Positions 1 through 9,102 of a DNA stretch of 64,000 nt are shown piece by piece. Position numbers and translations under genes: made by a program. Position 1 is the first letter of the stretch. The number at the start of each line of letters is the position of its first letter. This DNA comes from Hydrogenophaga intermedia (GTDB taxonomy: Bacteria; Pseudomonadota; Gammaproteobacteria; Burkholderiales; Burkholderiaceae_C): NCBI RefSeq assembly GCF_000723405.1, contig NZ_CCAE010000018.1, positions 1 through 64,000 of the forward strand, read 5' to 3'. The notes under the pieces are model-generated. The model did no database searches. It saw nothing but the letters and a program-made list of their open reading frames with translations, and had not been told where the DNA came from.

Positions 1-813
1 TTCCCCGGCCCGCGGCTGGAATGCGCCTACCACGGCTGGCAGTTCGAGGCCGGCGGGCGCTGCCGTCCCGTGCCCGCCTCGCCCGACTTTCAACCGCCCC
101 CTGGCCACGCCACCACGGCATTCGAGGCGCGGGAGGCGCACGGCCTGGTCTGGGTGCGGCTGGACGCGCCCGGGGCCGAGCTCCCTGATGCGCCGCCCGC
201 CTTCGCCGAGGCCGACGACAGCGCTTGGCGCCGCGTGGTCTGCGGCCCCTACGCGGTGGCCACCAGCGCGCCGCGCCTGGTGGAGAACTTCCTCGACCTC
301 AGCCACTTCGGCTTCGTGCACGAGGGCTGGCTGGGCGAACGGGGCCACGCGCAGGTGATGAGCGGTGTGGTGAGCGAAAGCCCGGAAGGGGTGCAGGTGC
401 TCAAGGCCCGCGCCTGGCAGCCGCGCGGCTACGCCGAAGCCGAGGGCGGCGCCTGGATCGATTACGCCTACGAGGTGCCGCACCCCTATGCCGCACTGCT
501 GCGCAAGGACGCGAGCGATGGCGACCCGGTGCGCAACGCCATCGCGCTGTTCATTCGCCCGGACGGCGATGAGGCCTGCACCGCGTGGTTCGTGATGGCC
601 ACGCAGAACGACCGATCCAGTGACGAATCGCTGATCGACTTCCAGGACACGGTATTCGCGCAGGACCGGCCCGTGGTGGAATCGCAGAGCCCCAAGGCAC
701 TGCCGATCGGCCGTACCGCGCGCGTGAGCGAGGTGCACGGCCCCGCCGACCGCGTGAGCAGCGCCTACCGCCGCTACCTTCAACGCCTGGGCATCGCCCT
801 GGGCACCTGTTGA
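1..813 (+). CDS. Rieske 2Fe-2S aromatic-ring-hydroxylating-type oxygenase, alpha subunit (5' end outside window)
   Basis: The frame is open from base 1, so the start lies upstream of the window. Codons 8-13 read CAYHGW, the second half of a Rieske [2Fe-2S] ligand set (C-x2-H); the first C-x-H pair lies outside. The mononuclear-iron motif D-x2-H-x4-H is seen at about nt 295-321 (DLSHFGFVH), and an Asp-rich stretch near codon 215 could give the third, carboxylate ligand. This fits the VanA/CAO-like oxygenase family, which uses a reductase partner to hydroxylate or demethylate rings. The genes downstream handle adenine and guanine, so a purine substrate, as proposed for HpxD-type hypoxanthine oxygenases, is possible but is inference. 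A 69-bp repeat follows the stop. Confidence 0.85.
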   Translation, partial: FPGPRLECAYHGWQFEAGGRCRPVPASPDFQPPPGHATTAFEAREAHGLVWVRLDAPGAELPDAPPAFAEADDSAWRRVVCGPYAVATSAPRLVENFLDLSHFGFVHEGWLGERGHAQVMSGVVSESPEGVQVLKARAWQPRGYAEAEGGAWIDYAYEVPHPYAALLRKDASDGDPVRNAIALFIRPDGDEACTAWFVMATQNDRSSDESLIDFQDTVFAQDRPVVESQSPKALPIGRTARVSEVHGPADRVSSAYRRYLQRLGIALGTC

Positions 814-822
814 CATGAGTAC

Positions 823-891
823 ACCCCCGCCGCGCTTCGCGCGACCCCCTCGAGGGGGCGGCAGCAGCGGCCCGGCAAAGCCGGTTCCGCG
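823..891 (+). repeat. Dispersed three-hairpin intergenic repeat, copy 1
   Basis: About 69 bp with three successive short inverted repeats: CGCGCTTCGCGCG, CCCCCTCGAGGGGG and CCGGCAAAGCCGG. Nearly identical copies lie at 17774-17842, 34201-34269 and 36358-36428. This copy follows the Rieske oxygenase stop by about 10 bp and precedes the deaminase gene. There is no T-run, so it is not a classical intrinsic terminator. It resembles REP/MITE-like intergenic elements of Comamonadaceae; its function is unknown. Confidence 0.8.
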
Positions 892-930
892 CTACCTCGC
901 GACAACTTCCTTTTCATCCGGAGTGTTTCA

Positions 931-1935
931 ATGAGTCCAGCCGAGTTGGCTGCCCACCTGCCCAAGGCCGAACTGCACATCCACATCGAAGGCTCGCTGG
1001 AGCCCGAGCTGATCTTCGCGTTGGCGCAGCGCAACCACGTGAAGCTGCCCTACGCCAGCGTGGAAGCCCTGCGCGAGGCCTACGCCTTCACCAACCTGCA
1101 GAGCTTTCTCGACATCTACTACGCGGGCGCCAGCGTGCTGCTGCGCGAAGACGACTTCTTCGACATGGCCTGGGCCTACTTCCAGCGCGCCTACGCCGAC
1201 CGCGTGATCCACGCCGAGATCTTTTTCGACCCGCAGACCCACACCGCGCGCGGTGTCGACATCGGCGTGGTCATCGGCGGGCTGCAGCGCGCCTGCGAAT
1301 GGGCGCAGGCCGAGCTGGGTATCTCCAGCCGGCTCATCCTGTGCTTCCTGCGCCACCTGAGCGAGGAGGAGGCCTTCGCCACGCTGGAGACGGCGCTGCC
1401 GTACCGCCAGCACTTGATCGGCGTGGGCCTGGATTCGAGCGAGGTGGGCCACCCGCCCGAGAAGTTCTCGCGCGTGTTCGCGCGCTGCCGCGAGCTGGGG
1501 CTGCGCATCGTGGCCCACGCGGGCGAGGAGGGGCCGCCCGCCTATGTGTGGTCCGCCTTGAACGACCTGAAGGCCGAGCGCATCGACCACGGCGTGCGCT
1601 CGCTCGGTGACCCCACGCTGGTGGCGGAGCTGGCGCGCCGCCGTACGCCGCTCACCGTGTGTCCACTGTCCAACCTCAAGCTCTGCGTGGTGAAGGACCT
1701 GAGCGAGCACCCGATGAAGCAACTGCTGGACGCCGGCCTGTGCGCCACCGTCAACAGCGACGACCCGGCCTACTTCGGCGGCTACCTCAACGCCAACTTC
1801 GTGCAGACGGTGGAGGCCCTGGGTCTGTCGCGCGAGGAGGTCATCACCCTGGCGCGCAACAGCTTCGAGGCAAGTTTCATCGACGAAGACACCCGACGGC
1901 GCTACCTGGCGCGGGTGGACGCGGCGCTGGGCTGA
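931..1935 (+). CDS. Adenine/adenosine deaminase family protein (probable adenine deaminase)
   Basis: A 334-residue TIM-barrel amidohydrolase that deaminates adenine (to hypoxanthine) or adenosine (to inosine) in the cytoplasm, using one zinc. Visible motifs: H-I-H at residues 16-18, HAGE with the catalytic Glu at 196-199, IDHG at 218-221, and SDDP with a zinc-ligand Asp at 276-279. In true adenosine deaminases the sequence after HxH is usually LDGS; here it is IEGSLEPEL, and [10 protein letters not shown] also matches the group shown to act on the free base (PA0148-like). Adenine is therefore the preferred guess. The start ATG has GGAG upstream. The gene sits with a nucleoside-binding protein and guanine deaminase. 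It ends 95 bp before a strong terminator. Confidence 0.88.
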   Translation: MSPAELAAHLPKAELHIHIEGSLEPELIFALAQRNHVKLPYASVEALREAYAFTNLQSFLDIYYAGASVLLREDDFFDMAWAYFQRAYADRVIHAEIFFDPQTHTARGVDIGVVIGGLQRACEWAQAELGISSRLILCFLRHLSEEEAFATLETALPYRQHLIGVGLDSSEVGHPPEKFSRVFARCRELGLRIVAHAGEEGPPAYVWSALNDLKAERIDHGVRSLGDPTLVAELARRRTPLTVCPLSNLKLCVVKDLSEHPMKQLLDAGLCATVNSDDPAYFGGYLNANFVQTVEALGLSREEVITLARNSFEASFIDEDTRRRYLARVDAALG

Positions 1936-2030
1936 AGGCGCGCGGTGCGGTGAATCCGCCGCGTGCCGGCCGGCGGACGCAGCGCGGGCTACGAGATCGT
2001 GCCCTGAGCAGCGCCTAAAATACCGCCCCG

Positions 2031-2064
2031 ACGCGAGCCGGTGCTTCCCCGGCTCGCGTTTTTT
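2031..2064 (+). terminator. Intrinsic terminator after the deaminase gene
   Basis: An 11-bp perfect stem (ACGCGAGCCGG at 2031-2041 with its complement at 2049-2059), a 7-nt loop and a run of six T at 2059-2064. It lies 95 bp after the deaminase stop and 30 bp before the BMP gene, so the two are probably separate transcripts or partly attenuated. Confidence 0.85.
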
Positions 2065-2093
2065 CATCATTGGAAGCCATGTCGAGGAACACC

Positions 2094-3194
2094 ATGTACA
2101 AAAACCTCGCGGCCTGGCGCGCCTTCGCGCCGGCTCTGGCCGCCTTGTTTTTCTCTCCCTTTGTCGCTCAAGCCCAGGCGGTCAAGCCGCCGGTGAAGGC
2201 CGCCTTCGTATACGTGGCGCCGCTCACCGAGGCCGGCTGGGTGCGTCAGCACGAACTCGGCCGCCAGGCCGTGCAGGCCGCGCTGGGCGATCGCGTCGAG
2301 ACGCGTTTCGTCGAGAACGTGGCCGAAGGCGCCGACGCCGAGCGCGTGATCCGCGACCTCGCGCAGCAGGGCCATCACGTCATCTTCACGCCCAGCTTCG
2401 GCTACATGGAGCCCACGCTGAAGGTGGCGCGCGACTTCCCGAACGTGAAGTTCGAGTCCATCACCGGCTACAAGGCCGCGCCCAACGTGGCCACCGCGAA
2501 CGCGCGCTACTACGAGGGCCGCTACCTCGCGGGCGTGGCGGCGGGCAGGCTGGCCACGCAGGCCGGCTACGTGGCGGGCTTTCCCATTCCCGAGGTGATC
2601 CAGGGCATCAACGCTTTCACGCTGGGCATGCGTTCGGTGAACCCGCGCGCCACGGTGAAGGTGGTGTGGCTGGGCGAGTGGTTCAACCCGCCGCGCGAGC
2701 GCGACGCGGCCATGACGCTGATGAACCAGGGCGCCGAGGTGCTGGCCTTTCACACCGGCAGCAACGCCGTGATGGTGGCCGCGCAGGAGCGCGGCAAGCT
2801 GGCCGTGGCCTACCACTCCGATATGCGCTCGGTGGCGCCCGACGCCCAGGTGGTGGCGGTGACCCACCGCTGGGGCGACTACTACACGCGCCGCGTGAAG
2901 GCCGTGCTGGACGGCACCTGGCGAAGCGAGCAGGTGTGGGGCGGCGTGGGGCAGGGCTTCATCCGCGTGGAGGCCTTCGGCAAGAAAGTCCCCGAAGCGG
3001 TGCAGAAGGAAGTGAACGCGCGCCAGGCCGACATGGCGGCGGGCCGCCTGCCGGTGTTCGCGGCACCGGCCTCGGCCCCCGTGCTCGGCCAGAACGGCCA
3101 AGCCGTGATCGCCGCCGGCCAGCGCCTGAGCGACGAACAGATTCTCAAGATGAACTGGTTTGTAGAAGGCGTTCAAGGCACGCTCACGCCCTGA
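2094..3194 (+). CDS. BMP family ABC transporter substrate-binding protein (nucleoside/purine binding)
   Basis: A periplasmic solute-binding protein of the basic membrane protein (Bmp/Med/TmpC) family. It would deliver nucleosides or purines to an ABC importer whose permease and ATPase genes are not in this window. The N terminus carries a cleavable signal peptide (hydrophobic stretch at about residues 11-25, cleavage near AQA). The body has the family pattern EAGW near the first strand, a GY/NARYYEGRYLAG segment, and a VxVxWxGEW block. The chosen ATG at 2094 has GAGGA five bases upstream; ATG 2079 and TTG 2070 in the same frame are alternatives. About 366 residues, normal for the family. The position between adenine and guanine deaminase genes supports purine uptake. 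Confidence 0.85.
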   Translation: MYKNLAAWRAFAPALAALFFSPFVAQAQAVKPPVKAAFVYVAPLTEAGWVRQHELGRQAVQAALGDRVETRFVENVAEGADAERVIRDLAQQGHHVIFTPSFGYMEPTLKVARDFPNVKFESITGYKAAPNVATANARYYEGRYLAGVAAGRLATQAGYVAGFPIPEVIQGINAFTLGMRSVNPRATVKVVWLGEWFNPPRERDAAMTLMNQGAEVLAFHTGSNAVMVAAQERGKLAVAYHSDMRSVAPDAQVVAVTHRWGDYYTRRVKAVLDGTWRSEQVWGGVGQGFIRVEAFGKKVPEAVQKEVNARQADMAAGRLPVFAAPASAPVLGQNGQAVIAAGQRLSDEQILKMNWFVEGVQGTLTP

Positions 3195-3267
3195 TCCGCG
3201 CGAACGCATGGCCGCCATCGGCGCGGCCATATGACAGCGCGCGCGGGGCCGTGTAGGCTCGCGGCCC

Positions 3268-4551
3268 ATGAAAGCCTACCGTGCCAGGCTGCTGCGCTTC
3301 GACGAAGACAGCGGCGCCCCCTTGTTCGATGAAGACGGCCTGCTGGTGATCGGCCCCGACGCCACCGGCCGGGCCGTGGTGCGCGCGGCGGGTGCGCACG
3401 GCGCGCTGATCGACCGCTTTCCCGGCGTGGCCGTGGAAGCGCTGCGCGACAAGCTCATCGCACCGGGCTTCGTGGACATGCACATCCACTACCCGCAGAC
3501 CGACGTGATCGGCGCGCCCGCGGCCGGCCTGCTGCCCTGGCTGGAGCACTACACCTTCCCACACGAATCGCGCTTCCAGGATCCGGTCCACGCGCGCGAG
3601 GTGGCGCGCTTCTTCTTTGACGAACTCGCCCGCAATGGCGTCACCACCGCGCTCACCTTTGCCACCTCGCACGCGGCTTCGGTGGACGCTGCCTTCGAGG
3701 AGGCCCGCGCGCGCGGCCTGCGCTTCATCACAGGCAAGGTGCTGCAGGATCGGCACAGCCCTGATGGTGTGCGCGATCAGACCGAGCAGAGCCTGATCGA
3801 CACCGAGGCCGGCATCCGCCGCTGGCATGGGGTGGACCGCCTGGGCTACGCCGTCACGCCGCGCTTCGCGCCCACGAGCACGCCCGCGCAATTGCGGGGT
3901 GCCGGCGAACTGGCGGCGACGTACGGCGACGTGTGGATCCAGTCGCACGTGGCCGAGAACCGCGACGAGGTGCGCTGGGCCAGGGAGCTGTTCCCCGACA
4001 GTCGCAGTTACCTCGGCGTCTACGAGGACTTCGGCCTGCTGCGCGAGCGCGCGGTGTACGCGCACTGCATCCACCTGAGCCAGGCCGACCGCGAGCGCAT
4101 GGCCGCCACCGGCGCCGTGGCGGCCGTGAGCCCCACGAGCAACCTGTTCCTCGGCAGCGGCTTCTTCGACTACCAGGCCGCTGACGCGGCCGGCATGGGC
4201 TATGGCCTGGCCAGCGACGTGGGTGGCGGCACCAGCTTCTCGCCGTTTCGCACCATGCTCGCGGCCTACACCGTGGGCCGCGAGGGCCAGACCAAGCCGG
4301 GCCTGAGCCTCACGCCCGGCCAGTTGTGGTGGCAGCACACCGCCGGTGCGGCGCGCGCGCTGGGCCTGCAGGGCGTGGTGGGCAACCTGCAGCCCGGCAA
4401 CGAGGCCGACTTCGTGGTGCTGAATCCGCGGGCCACGCCGCTGCTGACGCGCAAGACCGCGCAGGCCAACAGCCTGGACGAGCTGCTGTTCGCGCTGATC
4501 GTGTTGGGCGACGACCGCGTGGTGTCGCGCACGGTGGTCAACGGGCGCTGA
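3268..4551 (+). CDS. guaD: Guanine deaminase
   Basis: A 427-residue amidohydrolase that converts guanine to xanthine and ammonia with one zinc. The start region gives a beta-sandwich leading into APGFVDMHIHYPQTD, where HIH at 72-74 binds zinc. QSHVAEN (further His) and YAHCIHL follow, then SDVGGG near residue 315 carrying the catalytic/zinc Asp. The segment RFAPTSTPAQL is typical of guanine deaminases and separates them from chlorohydrolases. Length matches the family. It is 73 bp downstream of the BMP gene in the same direction, probably the last gene of the purine group, and is followed by a strong GC hairpin. No clear Shine-Dalgarno sequence is seen before the ATG. Confidence 0.93.
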   Translation: MKAYRARLLRFDEDSGAPLFDEDGLLVIGPDATGRAVVRAAGAHGALIDRFPGVAVEALRDKLIAPGFVDMHIHYPQTDVIGAPAAGLLPWLEHYTFPHESRFQDPVHAREVARFFFDELARNGVTTALTFATSHAASVDAAFEEARARGLRFITGKVLQDRHSPDGVRDQTEQSLIDTEAGIRRWHGVDRLGYAVTPRFAPTSTPAQLRGAGELAATYGDVWIQSHVAENRDEVRWARELFPDSRSYLGVYEDFGLLRERAVYAHCIHLSQADRERMAATGAVAAVSPTSNLFLGSGFFDYQAADAAGMGYGLASDVGGGTSFSPFRTMLAAYTVGREGQTKPGLSLTPGQLWWQHTAGAARALGLQGVVGNLQPGNEADFVVLNPRATPLLTRKTAQANSLDELLFALIVLGDDRVVSRTVVNGR

Positions 4552-4583
4552 GGCCCGCGCCGGCTCAATGGCGGGCGCGGGCC
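4552..4583. terminator. GC-rich hairpin between convergent guaD and metallophosphoesterase genes
   Basis: A perfect 10-bp inverted repeat, GGCCCGCGCC at 4552-4561 and its complement at 4574-4583 with a 12-nt loop, lies directly after the guaD stop and 11 bp before the stop of the opposing gene. It has no T-run, so an intrinsic terminator is only likely; transcript-end stabilisation is also possible. Confidence 0.5.
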
Positions 4584-4594
4584 AGCGCGGCCGA

Positions 4595-6538
4595 TCAGCG
4601 CGCCACGATGGCCAGGCGTTCGTCGCGATTCAGCCGGGCCCAGAAGGCGCCGTTGTTGGCGTTGAAGCCCACGACCGTGGTGTTGCCGCAAGCAGCGTTC
4701 ACGTCGGCCGGCTGCGCCGTGAGGTAGTTGGTCTGGTAGGCCATCGCGCTCACGCAGGCCGCGCTGGCCAGCGGCACCCAGGCCTTCGTGGTCGTGTCGT
4801 GGCGCGCGATCGCGCTGTTGGACGCGTTGCGGCCCGTTGGCGCCATGAACTCGACCACGTAGCTGTCACCCACCTTGTCATCCGCCAGCGCCCAGCCCTT
4901 GTTGGCATGCGCGGGCAGCACCACGGGTGCCTTGCCGAGCTCGGTGCCGTTGCCGTAGCTGCCCGGCAGGCCGGTGTCCGCGGCGATGTCCTTTACCGCG
5001 CCATACGGATCGATGTAGGTGCCGTCCTGCCCGTTGATGCCGCTGATGATGAGCTCGTCGCTCAGCGTGGCCGTGCCCTTGGCCTGCCAGTTCAGCAGCA
5101 CCTGCTTCTTCAGGTCGATGGTGGTGCCGCGCACTTCCACTTCCTCGTCGGGCGCGCCCACGTTGACGATCCGGGCGCGCTGGCTGTTGTTGAGGTTGGG
5201 GCTGTAGCTCTGGTGGCGCTGGAAGATGTAGCGGTACATCATGGACTCCATCTCCACATTGCTGTTCGCGAAGGAATAGCCCGGGGTGGCGGACATGGTT
5301 CGTGTGCGGCTGTCGTGGCGGTTGAAGGTGTTGTTCACGCCGTCAAGCAGGCGCGCGCGGCTGCCACCGGCCGAGACGCAGGTGCTGGTTCGGTAGCTCG
5401 GGTCGTACACACCGAAGCGCTGCACGTCGGAGGGCACGCTGGAGGGGTACACGGTCTTGGCGCAGCGGTCCTTGGTGCGCACGAAGCGGTCCATCAGGGT
5501 CCAGTTCGGGGTCGCAAGCTCCCGAAGCGGGTCGGTGTTGGCGAACACCGAGTGCGTGATGAAGTAGGAGCGGTAGTCGATCCTGGGGCCCGTCACCTCG
5601 AACACCGAGGCGTTGACATCGACGAAGCCGGTGCCTTCGTTCTGCACCTTCATCATCAGGTAGTCCTGGATGCGCTCGTGCTCGCTGAAGCGGGTCTCGT
5701 AGCCCTTGTAGGCCGCATTACCCGAGATGATCTGCACGAACGGTCGCTCGGTGTTGTCACGAATGAGGCTGCGCGAGTAGTGGTGCTCGTGGCCGCTGAC
5801 GTAGATCACGTCGTGTGCGGCCAGCAGCTTGCGGTACTTGTCGTAAACGTCGCGGAACAGCACGTCGTTCTCGATGGAGATGCTGCCGTCGATGATGTTT
5901 TCGCGCACCAGTCCGTAGCGGCTGCCAGCAAAGGAGTTGTGCGTCTGCAGAATGATGTGGTCGACCTTGGCGGTGTGCTTGTTCACCATGGCTTCGACGA
6001 ATTCGTAGGAGCGCTCGAACCAGCCGTACGAGATGTTGATCAGCAGCACGTTGTCTCGCACCAGCGCGTAGTTCTTGTTGCGCGCGCCGGGCATGTGCTC
6101 GGCGTCGGCCGGAATGAAGGACTCGACGGCGTCGTGCCAGTCCTGGTCCGTTCCCTTGGGCTCGTGGTTGCCCATCACGGGCAGGATGGTGAGCTTGTCC
6201 TTGTACTGGTCGGCCACCTCGCGCCACAGCGCGTATTCCTCGGGCGTGCCGTTCTCGACCAGGTCGCCCACCGCGAGCACGATCTTCACGCCTTGCTGGA
6301 CGTGGAAGTCGAGAACAGCCTTCATCGGATGTTGGGCGACGCCGGAGGAGCTGCCCTGGGTGTCGGGCAGCACGCCGATCCTGAGCGTGGCCGGGGTCTG
6401 GGATGCCGGCGGGGTGGTGGGCGGGTTGCCACCGTTGGCTGCGCCATCGCCACCACCGCCGCCACAGGCGGCGAGCATCAGGCTGGTGGCCAGCGCGATC
6501 GCGCTGATACGGAGTCGGGGATTGTTGTTGGCAAACAT
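4595..6538 (-). CDS. Calcineurin-like metallophosphoesterase, predicted lipoprotein
   Basis: About 647 residues, exported. The N terminus ends in LMLAAC with a lipobox cysteine at residue 25, followed by a glycine-rich and then Pro/Thr-rich linker (about 25-50). The dimetal phosphoesterase motifs are in order: LPDTQ (a D-x-Q variant of D-x-H), VGDLVENG, MGNHEPKG and SGHEHHYSR. This fits the purple-acid-phosphatase-like or phosphodiesterase branch; the substrate is unknown. A C-terminal part of some 350 residues after the catalytic domain has no recognised fold. The ATG at 6538 was chosen over a longer frame (to 6679) because it starts the lipoprotein signal and has GGAAG upstream. It stands alone, convergent to guaD. 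Confidence 0.85.
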   Translation of the reverse strand: MFANNNPRLRISAIALATSLMLAACGGGGGDGAANGGNPPTTPPASQTPATLRIGVLPDTQGSSSGVAQHPMKAVLDFHVQQGVKIVLAVGDLVENGTPEEYALWREVADQYKDKLTILPVMGNHEPKGTDQDWHDAVESFIPADAEHMPGARNKNYALVRDNVLLINISYGWFERSYEFVEAMVNKHTAKVDHIILQTHNSFAGSRYGLVRENIIDGSISIENDVLFRDVYDKYRKLLAAHDVIYVSGHEHHYSRSLIRDNTERPFVQIISGNAAYKGYETRFSEHERIQDYLMMKVQNEGTGFVDVNASVFEVTGPRIDYRSYFITHSVFANTDPLRELATPNWTLMDRFVRTKDRCAKTVYPSSVPSDVQRFGVYDPSYRTSTCVSAGGSRARLLDGVNNTFNRHDSRTRTMSATPGYSFANSNVEMESMMYRYIFQRHQSYSPNLNNSQRARIVNVGAPDEEVEVRGTTIDLKKQVLLNWQAKGTATLSDELIISGINGQDGTYIDPYGAVKDIAADTGLPGSYGNGTELGKAPVVLPAHANKGWALADDKVGDSYVVEFMAPTGRNASNSAIARHDTTTKAWVPLASAACVSAMAYQTNYLTAQPADVNAACGNTTVVGFNANNGAFWARLNRDERLAIVAR

Positions 6539-6691
6539 GAAGGTCTTCCGGGTTGTGTGATGCCAACGCTTGAATGCTTGGCAAGCCGACAATGCGGAAG
6601 ACCGATTGCATGCACGTGAATGCATGCCCTTTGGAGACCTTTCAGGGGCATCCGATGGGATGAGCACCCATCGGACCATGGGCCGTTCGGA

Positions 6692-7690
6692 TCAGCCGTA
6701 GCTCAGCGGGTGCGCCTTGCCCCAGAACACGCGGTACAGGTAGATCGTGTACACGATGATCATCGGCAGCGTGATCGCCACACCGATGAAGATGATGGTG
6801 AGCGAACTGGTGGCGGCGGCCGCGTCCCACACGGTGAGCCGGCCGATCACGATGTCGGGAAAGATGCTGTAGGCCAGGCCGAAGAAGGCCAGCACGAAGA
6901 TCAGCACCGTGTTCACGAACACCAGCCAGCCATAACCGGCGGCGATGAGGTTCGGCCGCGTGACCACCCACTGCACCGCGAAGAAGGCCACCGCGCAGAT
7001 CAGCGGCACCGGCAGCAGGGCAAAGATCTGCGGCAGACCGAACCATTTCTCGAACACCGCCGGGCTCACCAGCGGCGTGGCCACCGAGATGGCCAGCAGC
7101 GCCACGCCCATGGGCCACAGCGCGCCGCGCGCCCAGCGCACCGCCTTCTGTTGCAGCTCGCCGTCGGTCTTCATGATCAGCCAGCCCGCGCCGAGCAGCA
7201 GGTAGGCCGCGGGCAGCGTGATGGCGATGCCCAGGCTGAACAGCAGGCCGAGCACGCCGGTGTCGAAGCCCGTGATGTAGCTGCCCAGCATCCAGCCCTG
7301 CGAGGCGCTGGCGGCCAGCGAGCCGGCGAAGAAGGCGCGGTTCCAGAACGGCAGGTACTTCGTCGGCGCCTTGACGCGGAAGTCGAAGGCCACGCCGCGC
7401 AAGATCAGGCCGACGATCATGATGGCTGCCGGCAGGTACAGGGCCTGCAGCACCAGGCCGTGCGCCTTGGGAAAGGCCACCAGCAGCACGCCCACGCCCA
7501 GGACCAGCCAGGTTTCGTTGGCGTCCCAGAACGGGCCGATGCTGCTGACCATGGTGTCTTTCTGCACCTCGTCGCCCAGCGGCAGCAGCAGGCCCACGCC
7601 AAGGTCGTAGCCGTCGAGCACCACATAGGCCAGCAGCGCAAGGCCCATCACGGCCATGAAGATCAGGGGGAGGAATTCGGCCCAGGTCAT
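6692..7690 (-). CDS. cydB: Cytochrome bd-type ubiquinol oxidase subunit II (CIO type)
   Basis: A 332-residue inner-membrane protein with about eight hydrophobic helices. It starts with FLPLIFMAVMGLALLAYVVLDGYDLG, the conserved CydB beginning with the DGYDLG motif. GPFWDANETWLVLG is also family-typical. Together with subunit I it oxidizes ubiquinol and reduces oxygen to water without proton pumping. GWMLGSYITGF and the lack of a long quinol loop in subunit I point to the cyanide-insensitive (CIO) group. The gene begins 26 bp after cydA in the same operon. A longer upstream frame was rejected because homology starts at this ATG. Confidence 0.93.
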   Translation of the reverse strand: MTWAEFLPLIFMAVMGLALLAYVVLDGYDLGVGLLLPLGDEVQKDTMVSSIGPFWDANETWLVLGVGVLLVAFPKAHGLVLQALYLPAAIMIVGLILRGVAFDFRVKAPTKYLPFWNRAFFAGSLAASASQGWMLGSYITGFDTGVLGLLFSLGIAITLPAAYLLLGAGWLIMKTDGELQQKAVRWARGALWPMGVALLAISVATPLVSPAVFEKWFGLPQIFALLPVPLICAVAFFAVQWVVTRPNLIAAGYGWLVFVNTVLIFVLAFFGLAYSIFPDIVIGRLTVWDAAAATSSLTIIFIGVAITLPMIIVYTIYLYRVFWGKAHPLSYG

Positions 7691-7716
7691 GTCGTGTCTC
7701 CTTTGCTCGCGGCCGC

Positions 7717-9078
7717 TCAGGCGCCGGCCTTGCCCATTTCGCCGGAGGGCGCTTCGGGCGCGTGTTTCACGGGGTTTTCGGCCATGTACTTGAGCACGCC
7801 GACGTAGGTGATCAGCAGCAGGCCGTACACCACGAGGTAGGCCACGAGCGTGGCGGCCACGTTGGCCGGCGCGATCGGCGTCACCACGTCGGCCGTGCGC
7901 AGCAGGCCGTAGACGATGAAGGGCTGGCGGCCGATTTCCGTGACGTACCAGCCCGCCAGCGTGGCCAGCCAGCCCGAGAAGGTCATGGCCGCGAGTGTCC
8001 ACAACAGCGGGCGCGGCAGCGCGATGCGCGCACTGGTGCGCTGCGGCCAGACCTTCCACACGCTCCACAGCGCCACCAGCAGCATCAGCGTGCCCACGCC
8101 CACCATCACGCGAAAGGCATAGAACACCGGGGCCACGGGCGGGTGCGCGTTCGGGAATTCCGACAGCCCCTTGATCTCGGCGTCCCAGTCGTGCGCCAGG
8201 ATGAGGCTGCCCAGCTTGGGCACCTTGAGCGCGTAGTGCGTGGTGCGCTCGGCCTCATCGGGAATGCCGATCAGCGTGAGCGGCGCGCCGCGCTCGGTCT
8301 CCCAGATGCCTTCGAGCGCGGCAATCTTGGCGGGCTGGTGCTGCAGGGTGTTCAGGCCGTGCAGGTCGCCCACGAAGATCTGCACCGGCGCCAGCAGCAC
8401 GGCCGCGAAGACGGCGGTGCGCAGGGCCTTGTGCGTGCCGCCCGTGGCACTGCCCTTGATGAGCTGCCACGCGCACAGCCCCGCCACGAGGAAGGACGCG
8501 GTGAGCCCCGAGGCCAGCAGCTTGTGCGCCAGGCGGTAGGGAAACGATGGGTTGAAGACGATGGCGAACCAGTCCAGCGGCATGAACTCGCCGTTGACCA
8601 ACTCGGCACCCGCGGGCGTCTGCATCCAGGAGTTGAGACTGAGGATCCAGAAGGCCGAGAAGGTGGTGCCCAGCGCCACGAGGAAGGTGGCGATGAGGTG
8701 CACGCGTTCGCTCACGCGGCCCCGGCCGAACAGCATGATGCCGAGGAAGCTGGCCTCGAGGAAGAAGGCGGTGAGCACCTCGTAGCCGAGCAGCGGGCCG
8801 GCGATGTTGCCCGCCTTTTCCATGAAGCCGGGCCAGTTGGTGCCGAACTGGAAGCTCATGGTCACGCCCGACACCACGCCGAGCGCGAAGCTCAGCGCGA
8901 ACACCTTGGTCCAGAAGTAGTACGCCTCTTCCCAGGCCTGTTCGCGCGTCTGCACGAAGCGGATGCGGAAGAACAGCAGGAACCAGCCCAGGGCGATGGT
9001 GATGGTGGGGAAGAGGATGTGGAAGCTGATGTTCGCGGCGAACTGCAGGCGCGAGAGCAGCAGGGTGTCGAGGTCCAT
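7717..9078 (-). CDS. cydA: Cytochrome bd-type ubiquinol oxidase subunit I (CIO type)
   Basis: 453 residues with nine predicted membrane helices. His20 (NISFHILFP) is the expected axial ligand of the high-spin heme; the quinol-binding loop is short compared with the roughly 520-residue E. coli CydA, which is characteristic of CioA. GWYVTEIGRQPF is the family GRQP motif near residue 385, with Phe in place of the usual Trp. Subunit I carries the hemes of the quinol oxidase in the cytoplasmic membrane. It is preceded by a GbsR/MarR regulator gene 24 bp upstream and followed by cydB, so the three genes form one unit. Such oxidases support respiration under low oxygen or cyanide/sulfide stress, relevant next to sulfur oxidation genes. 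Confidence 0.94.
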   Translation of the reverse strand: MDLDTLLLSRLQFAANISFHILFPTITIALGWFLLFFRIRFVQTREQAWEEAYYFWTKVFALSFALGVVSGVTMSFQFGTNWPGFMEKAGNIAGPLLGYEVLTAFFLEASFLGIMLFGRGRVSERVHLIATFLVALGTTFSAFWILSLNSWMQTPAGAELVNGEFMPLDWFAIVFNPSFPYRLAHKLLASGLTASFLVAGLCAWQLIKGSATGGTHKALRTAVFAAVLLAPVQIFVGDLHGLNTLQHQPAKIAALEGIWETERGAPLTLIGIPDEAERTTHYALKVPKLGSLILAHDWDAEIKGLSEFPNAHPPVAPVFYAFRVMVGVGTLMLLVALWSVWKVWPQRTSARIALPRPLLWTLAAMTFSGWLATLAGWYVTEIGRQPFIVYGLLRTADVVTPIAPANVAATLVAYLVVYGLLLITYVGVLKYMAENPVKHAPEAPSGEMGKAGA

Positions 9079-9102
9079 GGGGCGATCCTTCTTGCCGTGG
9101 GG

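Noticed and set aside
823..891. The 69-bp repeat as a CRISPR or intrinsic terminator
   Set aside because: Copies are far apart without spacers, and there is no T-run after the hairpins.
4568..6619. A 683-codon open frame on the plus strand opposite the metallophosphoesterase
   Set aside because: Antisense shadow; the minus strand has a lipoprotein signal and all phosphoesterase motifs in order.
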